Below are positions 11,279-22,338 of a stretch of 64,000 nucleotides of DNA, one piece after another. The translations under genes were made by a program, and so were the position numbers. Under the pieces are notes generated by a model that was not told where the DNA came from, searched no databases, and worked only from the letters and a program-made list of their open reading frames with translations. Source of the DNA: Chytridium lagenaria (Eukaryota > Chytridiomycota > Chytridiomycetes > Chytridiales > Chytridiaceae); contig JAHLKC010000160.1 of the NCBI GenBank assembly GCA_025449115.1, positions 1-64,000 of the forward strand, written 5' to 3'. Numbering within the stretch: the stretch's first letter is position 1; each line of letters begins with the position of its first letter.

Positions 11279-13497
11279 TCATCTACATATCCCATCACGA
11301 TTTCGGTTTCTCCTCATCTTCACCAAATACATCCCCATCCTCACTCCCAAATCCAGAATCAACCTCGCCCTTCCCAACTCCTCCTCCTCTTTGGGCAGAT
11401 ACAACAAAGAATCATCGTACTTGGTGTCCATATCCGATTCTTTTAATTTCTTCGCATCCCCGCTAATCACTTCACCAGCCTCACTCCCCAAATCCAGGAT
11501 CAACGTAGCCCTCCCCAACCCCTCGTCCTCCTTTGGAAGAAACAATAAAGAATCGTCATGATCGATTTCCGCAGCAGCAAGTTGTTTTGGCGGAACGTCG
11601 GTGAGGTTTGCTGGGAAGAGTGGTTGATCACAAAGTTTTGTGCTGCCGGGTGTTAAAGAAGTCGATGGAGTGGTGGCGGGGTTTCTTGATACTACTTCGG
11701 AGTAAGCGGGAGCCGGCTGCTCAATATCTCGCCGTGCAGGACGACGAGAGGATGGTGTGGTTGCATTTGGTGTTTCGATAGATGCCTTTGAAAGATACCG
11801 TATAAGCCCTCGGAAAAACCAGATATCACTCACCGTTCTATCGCTTTCAGTCTTTGACTTGCTTCGCTTCCAATAAAGAAAAATAGAACCCAACATGACG
11901 ATGATGATGCAAAAGGTCAACACGCCGACCATGAGGGGAAGTAGAAAGTTTTGTTGTGTTTGTGAATCCGTTTGAGGGTTTTGCGCAGCAGGAGTTTGGG
12001 TTTGGATGTCGGTGCTGGGAAGAAATGATGATGTCGTGGCGATTGCAGCAGAGTTGCGGTTCGAAAACGTGGATGTGGAGCTGTTAAAGTCTTGACTATT
12101 ATCATCGCGGAAGAAAGAAATAGATGGTCAATAATATGGATGAGAAGACGCGTTCTCGGTCTTTTCCTTTAAAAAAGTAAAATGCCACTTTTTCAATCGC
12201 GCAAATCCAAAGAGACAGGATGATAAAAAAGACATACCCAATAGAAGTGGTCAGGCTTGTCGAGACATCAGTTATGCGCTGCGTTTCTGATATCAAACTA
12301 GATGTAGAAGAAGGAGGTGATGTGGGGTTGGGCGGAGGTGCGGTGACGCGGCATCCAGTAGTTCGCGGTGGTAATACTTGAACTTTTCCTGGTCTGTACA
12401 CAGATATAGATTGTTAAAAAATATAAATCAACGAGCATAGAGAATAATAAAACGTCACTTACTCTTGTCGCGCTATCACGCTATCAGAAAAAGTCATGCA
12501 GTTATCGTGAAGGAATCTAAGGACCAGTTTCTAGGTAAGTACACATAACCAACAAATCATTTTTGAAGAACCCATTACTCACAGGTTTGGAGTGGTTTCA
12601 AGACTTGGGTCAAGTCGTCCCGAAATATAAGTTCCAGAAAGAGCTCTTATTCAAAAATAATAAAAAAAGTAAGAAAGAAAGCTGGTCAAAGGAGATGAGT
12701 GAACTCTTACAATGTTTCAAGCCCGCGATGATTTGAACTTGTAAAGATGCTACCAACATCCCCAGATAACTCGGTATTGCTTAACCTGTAGTTTGAATGT
12801 TAAGACCGTTAAGAAGACGTCGGAAAATACTCACCATATCTTTTGAAGCTTTGACCAACGACGAATGGAATCAGGGACTAGTCCAGACACTTGAGTCCAA
12901 TCCACATTGAAGTTTTCCATCTCTGTCAGTTCGCCTAGCCATGACGGGAGAGAACCACTGAGACTGGTATAAAAAAGGGACTGTCTCAACATAAAGAACA
13001 TTGAGATATTAAACTATCAGCCATGCATGGATTGGATGGTTGGATCAAAGATTCCAATTAAAGACGGTGAGCCTACCATGAACTTTAACGTTGTCATTGT
13101 CCTAAATGATTCCGGTATAGGTCCCGTAAAGTCATTTGAATCCATGCTCAGAGTAGTCACCCATCTCAGATTCGACAATATGGACGGAATGGGTCCAGAG
13201 AGTCCCCGTGCAGCAACATTTAATCCAATGATCCTTGCGACAGATTGGAAAAGAAGGATCTGATGGTGTCTCTTGGGTCCTTGTGCATTGGACCTCATTA
13301 TATCCTGTGCAGCAGCCTTGAGATGGAAGGTTGAGTGATGGGAAGGCTGCTGCGAGGACGGCGCAGTCTTCACGATCGTCTTGCATCGCTTTAATTAGGG
13401 GTGAGTGAGGGGTGACGATGACTCCAGCAAAGTGGACGGATGAAGGCTCATTGGCAGAGCAGAAGAAGAATGAAATGGCCCAGTTTGTACAAGACAA
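11279..13497 (-). CDS. LRR single-TM receptor-like protein, paralogue 4 (long tail)
   Basis: ATG 13497 gives a leader 'WAISFFFCSA', then 'MQDDREDCAVLAAAFPSL' and 'QGCCTGYNEV'. LRRs include 'LSGPIPSILSNLRWVTTL' and 'FTGPIPESFRTM'. A one-base insertion near 13245 separates the two frames. After several short LRR exons and a stalk, the TM 'VGVLTFCIIIVMLGSIFLYW' with 'KRSKSK' lies at about 11930-11865. The cytoplasmic tail is the longest of the group (about 170 residues). It contains 'DIEQPAPAYSEV' and two copies of an acidic-leucine motif ('DDSLLFLPKEDEGLGRATLI' and 'DDSLLYLPKEEEELGRARLI'). An internal tail duplication is therefore visible. Stop at 11279. Confidence 0.65.
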
Positions 13498-14372
13498 TTT
13501 TTCCTTCTTGCCTTGACGTATTTCATATCAAAAATCAACACAAAAAACTTAAAACCATCTCAAGTTCAATTTCTCTTGTTCTGACTATTAGAGCTCTGCT
13601 GATGATCCTTGGCCCCTAAGGTTCGATGTCTTTGGCTTTATTCCTGAACAAGCATCGCATCGGGTAGCGGGGTGCTCTTATCGTCCCCTTTGGATAACAA
13701 TGTACGCGCTCATAGCCTATACTGCACGCGTGTCACTTTGACGTTGCGTTGAGCAACCGCTCCAGATATTTAATATACGTCGAAATAGGATTCAGATATT
13801 CACTAAAACCCTTTGCGGAGGTTGTCCGTCTCAACACGCTTCTAAGGACGGTACGTAAACACCTCATGTCCTATCATTCGGCACGTCAGATCTTTGAAAA
13901 TAAAAAAACTTGATTTCAGCTGTAATACTTCCCATCTAAATGATACTATCGCTTGCCAGTTCCTACATCCCAACGCTGTTATAAACAGCAATGATGCGGA
14001 TAATCAACTCTGGTAGCTCATTTAATAGTGAGTCCGACGTCCAAAGGAGTTAGATTGGCAGGTTTCTGAAACTTCGCAGTCGATGACGATGATGTTGAGA
14101 CGAAGGTTGAGGCAAGAGCTGTCTTTCGAATAGAAGCGCCAGCGTATTGCGTGTACTGGCAGAGTGATGGCGGGTTATGGCCAAGCAGTACATATGAACA
14201 AAAATGCGTTAAAATTTTATTAAGTGTGAAGTGACGGCTGCTTACCTTTGACGTCTCTCGATAGCTAAAACGTAATTACAACTGAAACCCAACAATTGAT
14301 GGAAGGGCCTTCGCATATAAATATCCCCCACTTCTCTTTTGTACGTTAAACGGCACTGCTTCCGCCATAATT
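13498..14372. other. Intergenic, no gene seen
   Basis: About 870 bp between divergently transcribed genes (LRR paralogue 4 on minus, ankyrin gene on plus). I see no ORF with recognisable motifs. It should hold both promoters. Confidence 0.5.
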
Positions 14373-15464
14373 ATGATGATGCTTTCAGCAAAGCCATCAA
14401 CCCGTCTCCATCCCTTCCATGGACTCCCAGCCGAGCTCCGTGCATCCATTCTCCGCTTCTCCAACAATCTCGAACTCTCCATCAAACTCGAGAGCATCGG
14501 CCTGAACCTCCCTTCTCTCTATCCGGACGACCCTACATCCGCATTCGATCATCTCACCCATGACCACTTCCCTGCCTCTCGTGAACTCGCTCGCCGTATC
14601 TTCGATCCCAAGCCCAACTTTGCCTCTTCCGACTTGAATGCTACCGTTCCGTACCCACCTTACATGGCATCTATTGACGCTGACGATGATGGGCATAGCT
14701 TGTTTAACGACACCGAAACGTCCGACGAAAGTGAGGAGGAAGAGAGCGACATCTCTAATGGTAGCTACATAGAGAGTCTGGAAAGCGACGGAGTGAGTGA
14801 CGAAGTGACCATAGAAGCACGTCATATCAAAAGCATCCTTTTCATGAGCAATGTGGGTGTTGCTTGGATTTACTGGTTCCGACCGTCACTTTGGACCGAA
14901 TCCGCCACCATTCGGACAGTGCAGCAGGGTCGACTTCCGCTTCTCCAAATGTTGCATCGCAAAGATTCACCCACGTTCACGCCTTGTTTGATGGACATTG
15001 CTGCAGGAAGAGGCTTCTTTGATATTGTTCGGTACCTTCATGAACACCGACAAGAAGGATGCACTACTGAGGCTATCAATTTGGCGGCTACGGAAGGGCA
15101 TCTGGACATTGTCAAATATCTCTACGAGAACCGTGTTGAAGGCTGCACAGCGGAGGCGATGAAAGGTGCCGCCGAAAACGGGTGGTTGGAAGTCGTGAAA
15201 TACCTTTATAAAGTTGGGACTTTGTACGATGAATCCGCTATTGTGGCGGCAGCGTCGAGAGGAATGTTGAATATTGTCAAGTTTCTGTGTGAGAGCGGGA
15301 AGGGGTATTCAAATAGAGCTGTAGATTGGGCGGCGATGGAGGGACAGATTGAGGTTGTAAAGTATTTTTACGGGAAGGGGTTGAGGTGCTCGAAGGAGGC
15401 GAAAAAGGTGGTGGGGCAGAAGAAGTTGAGGGCCGTTTTAGCCTTTTTAAGGAAGAATCGCTGA
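14373..15464 (+). CDS. Ankyrin-repeat protein
   Basis: A single uninterrupted exon of 363 codons. The N-terminal third begins 'HPFHGLPAELRASILRFSNN', which resembles the start of an F-box-like helix but is weak. A Ser/Glu/Asp-rich linker follows at about residues 115-150. From about residue 205 there are five to six ankyrin repeats with the consensus 'A-x-x-G-x-(L/F)-D-I-V-(K/R)-Y-L' and a 'E-G-C-T-x-E-A' entry, e.g. 'AATEGHLDIVKYLYENRVEG'. This repeat flavour belongs to families that are large in chytrids and oomycetes. Three consecutive ATG codons open the frame; I use the first. Partner unknown; a substrate-adaptor role is possible if the N-terminus is an F-box. No frame break, unlike its neighbours. 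Confidence 0.85.
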   Translation: MMMLSAKPSTRLHPFHGLPAELRASILRFSNNLELSIKLESIGLNLPSLYPDDPTSAFDHLTHDHFPASRELARRIFDPKPNFASSDLNATVPYPPYMASIDADDDGHSLFNDTETSDESEEEESDISNGSYIESLESDGVSDEVTIEARHIKSILFMSNVGVAWIYWFRPSLWTESATIRTVQQGRLPLLQMLHRKDSPTFTPCLMDIAAGRGFFDIVRYLHEHRQEGCTTEAINLAATEGHLDIVKYLYENRVEGCTAEAMKGAAENGWLEVVKYLYKVGTLYDESAIVAAASRGMLNIVKFLCESGKGYSNRAVDWAAMEGQIEVVKYFYGKGLRCSKEAKKVVGQKKLRAVLAFLRKNR

Positions 15465-15696
15465 ATACATTGGCGCGCCGAACTGCCAACCTATTTGTAC
15501 ATACATACACATACTTTTGAAAATTGCGCGCGTTGGCCCATGTAAATCATGCTTTGGGTGATGACGGATCTTTTATTAGGCATAATGCTGGCAGAGCCGT
15601 TAGTTGCGTGAAAAAAATGTTCCTGTTTTGTGTGTGCCGTCTTCAGTTGATCTCACTACGTTCTGATGCCAGAAAAAAGTTGAATCATTTCAAAGA

Positions 15697-18600
15697 ATGT
15701 CATTGGTGGAGGACAATGCGCCAACCGTCACTTTGGTGAAGCCCACTGGAGCCTCATTGCGGGACAGACTCGAGAGAGAGCTCTCCGAAGAGATCTACGA
15801 CTGCATCATCTGCTTCCAATCCATGTAAGCGTCCAACTTCATGTGCTTCTCTTTTGTTACCCAGAGATCTGACGTTCATATCCACTGTCGCAGACTCCGA
15901 TCAGAGGTCCTCTGGACATGCCAAACATGCTGGGGCATGTTCCACCTCTCCTGCGCTGAAGAATGGTCGGAAAAGTCTGGAATCATTGGTATGCTGTGGG
16001 TGTCGTCTGATATCATTGACTGATGGTTTCTTTAGAGACGGACTTGCTTGGAGAGGAAACGCTAACATGGAGATGTCCGGCATGTCAGGGAATGCAACAT
16101 GAGTGGCCGGATGAGAGATGCTTTTGCGGTGAGAGATCTCAAATAGAAAAGGATGAGAGTAGCCAGGACTGATAGTGGTTGTGGTGCTGACAGGTCATGA
16201 TGTTCCCGCCGATGATGGATTTGTCAAGCCCCATAGGTGAGCCCTTCATTCCCGACAAAAAAAACGTTGTCGCTCATAGGAATTATTAGCTGCGGGAATA
16301 CTTGTTCAAGGCACGGCTCTGACGTATGGTGTGATCATCCTTGTGAAGAGTGAGTTTCTTCATAATGGTTTTTTTAGTTTGTGCATTATTTCCCGCTTAC
16401 TTTAATTTTCGACAAAGAATATGCCATCCAGGTTCGGCGAGTTTTAAAATCATCGAGATCGAACACTGATCACATATTGATTATTGTAATGCTTTTTAGG
16501 TCCCTGTCCGCCTTGTACCAAGACTGCTGTTGACTACTGCTATTGCAAGTCCGAAAGGTAAAGCTTTAGGCTCTTTTCCTGTTTTCCAACTGAATATTTA
16601 TGCGTTACAAAAGCTTTCCTCGCATGTGTTCGTTAAAACCGATTCCGAGATCCTGCTTGAATACATGCGGAAAAGACGCTCACTTGCGGTCTTCACAAAT
16701 GCGAGCAGCCTTGCCATTGGGGTTAGCTTTGTTAATATCCTGCTTTCGCTCAAGCTTATCAACAAATTTGTTAGGCCATGTATACCTTGCGATGTTCTTG
16801 CAGAGCAGATCTGTTACTGCGGAGATGCGACTCGTGTCGTAAATTGCGGTGAAGGAAAGCCTTTTGCCGTTACAGAAGATTCCGGAAAGACAGGATGGTT
16901 TTCTTGTAAAAAGATATGTGACTTGTGAGTCCTCTATTCTATATTACTCGCTTAACCATTTCTAGACCCTTTACCTGCAACATTCACACCTGCTCTACCC
17001 CGTGCCACCCACATATCCGCGACCTCCCCCATCCCTGTCCTCTCGATCCCTCTCGCCTTCTTCGATGTCAATGTGGAGCGTGGAGTCTCGATACGTTAGG
17101 TATTGAACGGAGGTGTTGCGAAGACGAGGTTGGGGTGTGTGGTGGCGAATGCGGGAAAGAGCTTCCGTGTGGTCATGGATGTGAGATGAAGTGTCATCCT
17201 GGGATTGTGGCCTGTGGGAAGGAGAGTCGATTAAGGTGTGGGTGTGGGCTGACGGAGTCTGTGATGTTATGTTTGGAGGTGGGATGGGGGAAGGCAGGTT
17301 AGCCTTTTTTTTTTTTTTTTTTTTTTTTTTGGTTCTCTATAGTTATTTCTAGCCTGACTTTCTCACCTATTTGTCTTTTGGCAGAACGGCTTAATTGCGT
17401 TACTCTTTGTCGCGCATTACGAAATTGTGGGCGTCATCAATGCCAGCGCGCGTGTTGCTCTCGCTCCAAAAACTCCGCCATCTTTGATCCTCCGGAGTCC
17501 GATCCACATTTCTGCACACTTATCTGTGGAAGACCACTAAGTTGCAGAAACCACCAATGCAATGTAATGCGTTTATCACTTGTGGTTTTACTGACTTCCT
17601 TTAAAAGCAACCATGTCATAAAGGCCCTTGTCCACCGTGCCTCAACGTCTCCTTCACAGAACTCATCTGCTCATGCGCTCGCACCATCATTCAACCTCCT
17701 ATCCCTTGTTCCACGCCATACCCTCTCTGTCCACACCCTTGCACCCGTCCAACCCTCTGCGGCCACCCTCTCTCTAACCATCCATGTCATCCTGCCACTG
17801 ATCCCTGTCCGCCTTGTCTTGCGTTTGTGAAACGGCCGTGTCGGTGTGGGAAGGCGGTTATGCCGAATGGGGTTTGTGGGAGGGAGACAGGGTTGGTTTG
17901 TGCGGTTAGGTGTGAGCGAGATAGAGGGTGTGGGCATGCGTGTGGGAGGGGGTGTTGTGAAGGCGGGGAAGGATGTGGGAGTGGTAAATGTGAGGCTGTG
18001 TGCGGGAGGAAGAGGGAGTGTGGCCATATATGTGGATATAAGTGGTCATGATGGGAAAGGCTGTGGAGAGGTTGGAGGATGTGCAGCTACGGTGAATTGA
18101 CTCATTTTTGTCGAATGCATTTACTCTTTGAATCCTTTCTTTCACTACTAATACTCAGTATTTTTTAGATCAACCTCACCTGTCAATGTGGAAAGCGGAA
18201 AGCATCTAAAAAATGCATGCAAGTCTCTGCAGCCCTTGCACTGGCGAAAGCGGCAGCTGAAGTCCCATCCAAACTCGAGGAAGATGTAGAACCTACCACC
18301 GACACTCCAAAACCACAACCAAACCCATCTCCTTTGACAACAGACGGTTTCCTGCACTGCACTGACGAGTGCCGCGAAGTAATACCGGACGTATGGTAAA
18401 TCGTTTATGTGATGCAACGCATCGCTAACATTTCGTAAAGCTACGTCATGTACGACCCCGAACTCATCACTTTCGCCTTTGACCATCCTGACCTCGTTAA
18501 AGTTGTCGAAGAAGCCTTTTCAGATATGATAACGAAAAGGTTTGTTGTTTTTGTCCCCATTTTGACTTGCTGATGATGTTGGAAGACGCAAATATCATTT

Positions 18601-19105
18601 GTTCCCGCCTATGAAACCTGCGCTTCGAAAATTTGTACATGAGCTTGCGGGCGACTATGGGATCGAGACGGAGAGCGTGGATCCGGAGCCGAGAAGAAGT
18701 GTAGGCGCGACATTGGGATTGAAATCGGCAGTGTGAGTTTTTTTTCAGGATTGATGTTTTTATCGGGGTTTTTGATAAGCGAGTTTTTGTAGACCCGATG
18801 TGACTGTTTCGTATGCTATGAGGATGAAGAAACTAGGAAAGCTGAAATACGGGTACGATGGTTCCCCCTTTTCTTTTGTGTGTATTAAAGCTGTGTGTCT
18901 TTCCTTCTTTGTTAGTCCACCGCCTGTTTGAGAAGAAAGAAGGTGAAGGTGAGCTCTATAATAACTTTTCTGGAGTTTGAATTATTAATCGTGAGTAGAA
19001 GATACCCCGAAGCGTGACAAAATGAAGAAAGGTTTTGCGAAACCTATTCCCGTTCCTGTAGCTCCAAAAACCAAGACGATGAATCCGTATGCGTTGTTGA
19101 ACTGA
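15697..19105 (+). CDS. FAP1: NFX1/FAP1-type zinc-finger protein
   Basis: Multi-exon gene, ATG 15697. Exon 1 (15697-15824) and exon 2 (15894-15988) join to give a RING/PHD-like finger: 'DCIICFQSI', then 'WTCQTCWGMFHLSCAEEW', completed in exon 3 by 'TWRCPACQG'. It is followed by a series of NF-X1 fingers with the C-H-P-G-x-C-x-x-C pattern, e.g. 'ICHPGPCPPCTKT' (needs a 14-nt microexon at 16418-16431), 'ELPCGHGCEMKCHPG' and 'CGHPLSNHPCHPATDPCPPC'. Near the C-terminus is an R3H domain ('FPPMKPALRKFVHELAGDYG', about 18610-18680) and a 'NPYALLN' end at TGA 19103-19105. One extra base near 18043 breaks the frame. The intron at 17299-17384 has a T24 run. In yeast FAP1 binds FKBP12 and competes with rapamycin; in animals NFX1 is a transcriptional and ubiquitin-linked regulator. 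I could not place the exon joining near 16,560-16,800. Confidence 0.9.
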
Positions 19106-20100
19106 TTATATTGTAATACATATTATGAATGACCATCAACGGTCTTAATTTATTCCATGTCTCCTTGTCCACTTGAAAACACGAGGTCATCCTCTCAGTA
19201 TCCTTAAAAATATTCGATGTACGGTCCCCAGCTTAGCCAAACTATTACTTGGGCCAAATCTTCTCCCTTCAATGCAATGCTTTTCATAGGAAATTTACTA
19301 CACTTGAATGCTCGTTCTAAGCTACAAGGACCAAAGCTGATCTCTTGCATCCCTCTCTTCGTATTTCTTTTAGAAAATGGCCGGTGCCGCCATATCCATG
19401 GTCTAAGCTCCACATTCACGTCGCGATTTCTCAATAACCATCGTAAAACAACCCCCATTTGCTCCTCCGTCGCTGCTATATTTTCCATCCTTCTCTTTGA
19501 AGCTCATGGAAAACCTTGTAATTAAATCGTATTTCCTCATTTATCGTAGTGTAAGAGCGCTTTGCCGCGATGCTTTTTAATTTCAACACCCAAATGTCCA
19601 TCGCCCATTTTTTTCGCATTCAGAGTGCAGTCTTCTTGTAGCTGATGCAGTAAGAACCTCACGGTGTCGCTGCCCTTTCCATCACCAGCACTGTAAAACT
19701 CGGAACCTTTGTGAAGAAAAACGTATCCGGTCCAAGGTTTGCTGAAAACAGGACATGCATGATCCACGAGAACTACAAAAAACCATTCTAGCGTAACGAG
19801 AGTTCGAGATCAGGGTGAGTTGATGTCCTGTAATGATGCCATTCTTTTCAGCCAGACGGTGGGAGTCCTTGTGATTATGTATTGAAATGAAAGGCGAACG
19901 TGGCGAGACAGACAGCTGGAACGATGGAGGTAAATTGACTCGACTCGCATGGCGAGTTCGAGGATAGCAGTGAAGCGAAGGATGCGGCAATGGATCTCGA
20001 GAGGGAGCTGCGTGCGCTCTGATCATAGCGACTGGAAGGTGATGGACAGTTTGTTTGTGCATCATTGCAGGGATAATTACTGGCTTGAAAACCCTGTACC
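19106..20100. other. Gene-poor interval with two short minus-strand ORFs
   Basis: Two minus-strand ORFs of 76 codons (19537-19767, 'FSKPWTGYVFLHKGSEFYSA') and 94 codons (19204-19488, 'EEQMGVVLRWLLRNRDVNVE') lie in series and could be exons of one gene, but I found no convincing intron between them. No family recognised. The possible upstream ORF (to 20180) reads through the terminal repeat of the adjacent transposon, so any gene here may have been cut by the insertion. Confidence 0.35.
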
Positions 20101-20131
20101 ACATCAACATTGATGTATGTTTGGCGTACGT
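20101..20131 (+). repeat. Left terminal inverted repeat
   Basis: 31 nt, matching the reverse complement of 32031-32061 at 29 positions. Its first 16 bases also form a small palindrome (ACATCAA ... TTGATGT). Confidence 0.8.
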
Positions 20132-20380
20132 AACGTACGCCGTCGTACGATAGCCTACGTTTTCCTACGCTAACACACATTTTAGATTCTAATAAAGTGT
20201 AAAAACGTCTACTACATGGTTAGTTGGATATGGCGATTAGCGTTCAAACAATGGTACAGCCAATCCTAAGTTTTCAAAGCCAACCCAGAAACAGAAAAGC
20301 GGTCAAAAAGCAATTTCAAAGCTTCTTTACCAGGCATGTTCTGAATCAAAGCGTCTTCCTTTAATGAAGGTAGTGAGTAT

Positions 20381-21330
20381 AACGTACGCTAGCGTATCAT
20401 GAATACGTTTGCGTAAGTCAAATGGGATTCACCATTTTAAAAAATTTTCGAGGGTTTTGAAAAAAGGTCGTTGGAAAAACGTACGCTAGCGTACCTTGAA
20501 TGCGTTTGCGTACGTCAAATTGATTCACCATTTTTTAAAAATTTCGAGGCTTTTGAAAAAGGTAGTTAAAAAAAAACGTACGCTTTCGTATTCATTAATG
20601 CGTTTACGTACATCTTATGGATTCACCATTTTTAGAAAATTTTTCGAATCTTTTGAAAAAGGCAGTTATAGCGTACGCTAGCGTATTATTAATGCGTCTG
20701 CGTACGTCTTATGGATTCAACCTTTTTTAGAAAATTTTAGAGGCTTTTGAAAAGGGTCGTTAATATAACGTACGCTAGCGTATCATGAATGCGTTTGCGT
20801 AAGTCAAATGGATTCACCATTTAAAAAATATTCGAGGCTTTTGAAAAATCTTATTAATATAACGTACGCAAGCGGACCACAAATGCGTTTGCGTTACGTG
20901 ACATTGATTCACCATTTCTTTTAAATTTTCGAGGCTTTTGAAAAGGTAGTAATATAACGTACGCAAGCATATCATAAATGCGTTAGCGTACATTCACCAT
21001 TTTTAAAAAATTTTCGAGGCTTTCAAAAAAGGTAGTTTTAAAAACGTACGCTAGCGTACTATGAATGCGTTTGCGTACGTCTTATGGATTAACCATTTTA
21101 AAAAAATTTCGAGGCTTTTGAAAAAGGTAGATAAGACACGTACGCTATCGTATTATTAATGCGTTAGCGTACGTCAAACGGATTCACCATTTATAGAAAA
21201 TTTTCAAACCTTTTGCAAAAGGTAGTTAATATAACGTACGGTAGCGTATCATAAATGCGTTTTTGTACGTTAATTGGAATCACCATTTCTAGAAAGTTAC
21301 CAACGGCTGAAAGCTGAACACCGTTGACGT
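20381..21330 (+). repeat. Left subterminal tandem array, ten ~95-bp units
   Basis: Ten units start at 20381, 20479, 20575, 20670, 20767, 20861, 20956, 21043, 21137 and 21233 (spacing 87-98). Each has AACGTACGCTAGCGTA-like palindrome, then ATGAATGCGTTTGCGTACGT, then ATTCACCATTT, an A/T tract, and TTCGAGGCTTTTGAAAAAGG. Units differ by point changes. The 16-mer CGTACGCTAGCGTACG is a perfect palindrome and is the obvious candidate for a dimeric protein-binding site. Confidence 0.9.
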
Positions 21331-22338
21331 AGAAGCAATACGTCCGCCTACGATCTACTCTATTCGGATGATATGAAAATATATATATATTTCGAGAAAC
21401 ACAGCCTGAGCTATCCTACGTTTTAAAATTATTAGTACGTAAGAATACGTAGACGTATGATATCGTTTTGAAAAGGCCATGTGGTGGTCGCTACTGTACG
21501 TTGCAACAACTCCGCGTTTAAGGTCGTTTTCTTTATAATGAGATTTGGATTCAGCATATGACAATGTAAGGTGAGAGGAAATAAGTTCATAATGTCGTTA
21601 ACACGGTCTTAGCACAGTATGTTGGATTTATTTTTTGGCTTTATACTTAGAAAGGAATTCTTCCTCGCCAAGCTTTTCCAGCAGTAGAAATTGTGATCGA
21701 TTTGCCGCACACACGTATGTATGAATTGCCATTATTGCGTGTGGCTCCGTCATGTATGATGTCGTTTTTCTCATCTTCTTCATTCCCTTATTTGCACTCT
21801 CTGTTTGACTCGTATTTACGTCTCCTACAGCAGGATCTCCCCGATAGTGTTTTGCGTGAGACGCTCTTGAGCAACCAGTGTGCGAATATGAGTGGGAAAT
21901 CGTCTATAATAAATCGACAGTCTTTGAAAAAGTCGAATTCACGAAGGGTGCAATAATCAGCAGCATGGCAATTGTTGTCAGCGAGGCAATACTGAGGGCA
22001 GTCTTTAAATCTTGAAGTTGTCATTACGTCGGTTTACATCTTAATATACCTTGTAAATAGCGTTGAAAAGAGGTCATTTACGCTTTCAAATGACGGAAAC
22101 ATATGAAAACCTATGTAGAACTTATGCCTACACAAGAAGACCATTGCACCTGCAGTCATGGTTTTGGTTATTTTCTGACGCTCATAATACTTTGCGCATC
22201 GAGCTCCATCAATCTCAGTTGCCGCAACCCGATCAGATCTCTCTTTAGTTCTTCCTTCCTTTAACTTTGTATAAATAGGACGCTCTCGAACTTGAGGTAG
22301 AAAGTAAAAGCATCCTGTCTGTATGGGGTATTAGTTAA

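Noticed and set aside
17299..17384. Poly-T tract as a terminator or transposon tail
   Set aside because: It lies inside a well supported GT-AG intron of the NFX1 gene.
20381..21330. CRISPR-like array
   Set aside because: Units are diverged ~95-bp repeats without constant repeat and unique spacers, in a eukaryotic, intron-rich context.
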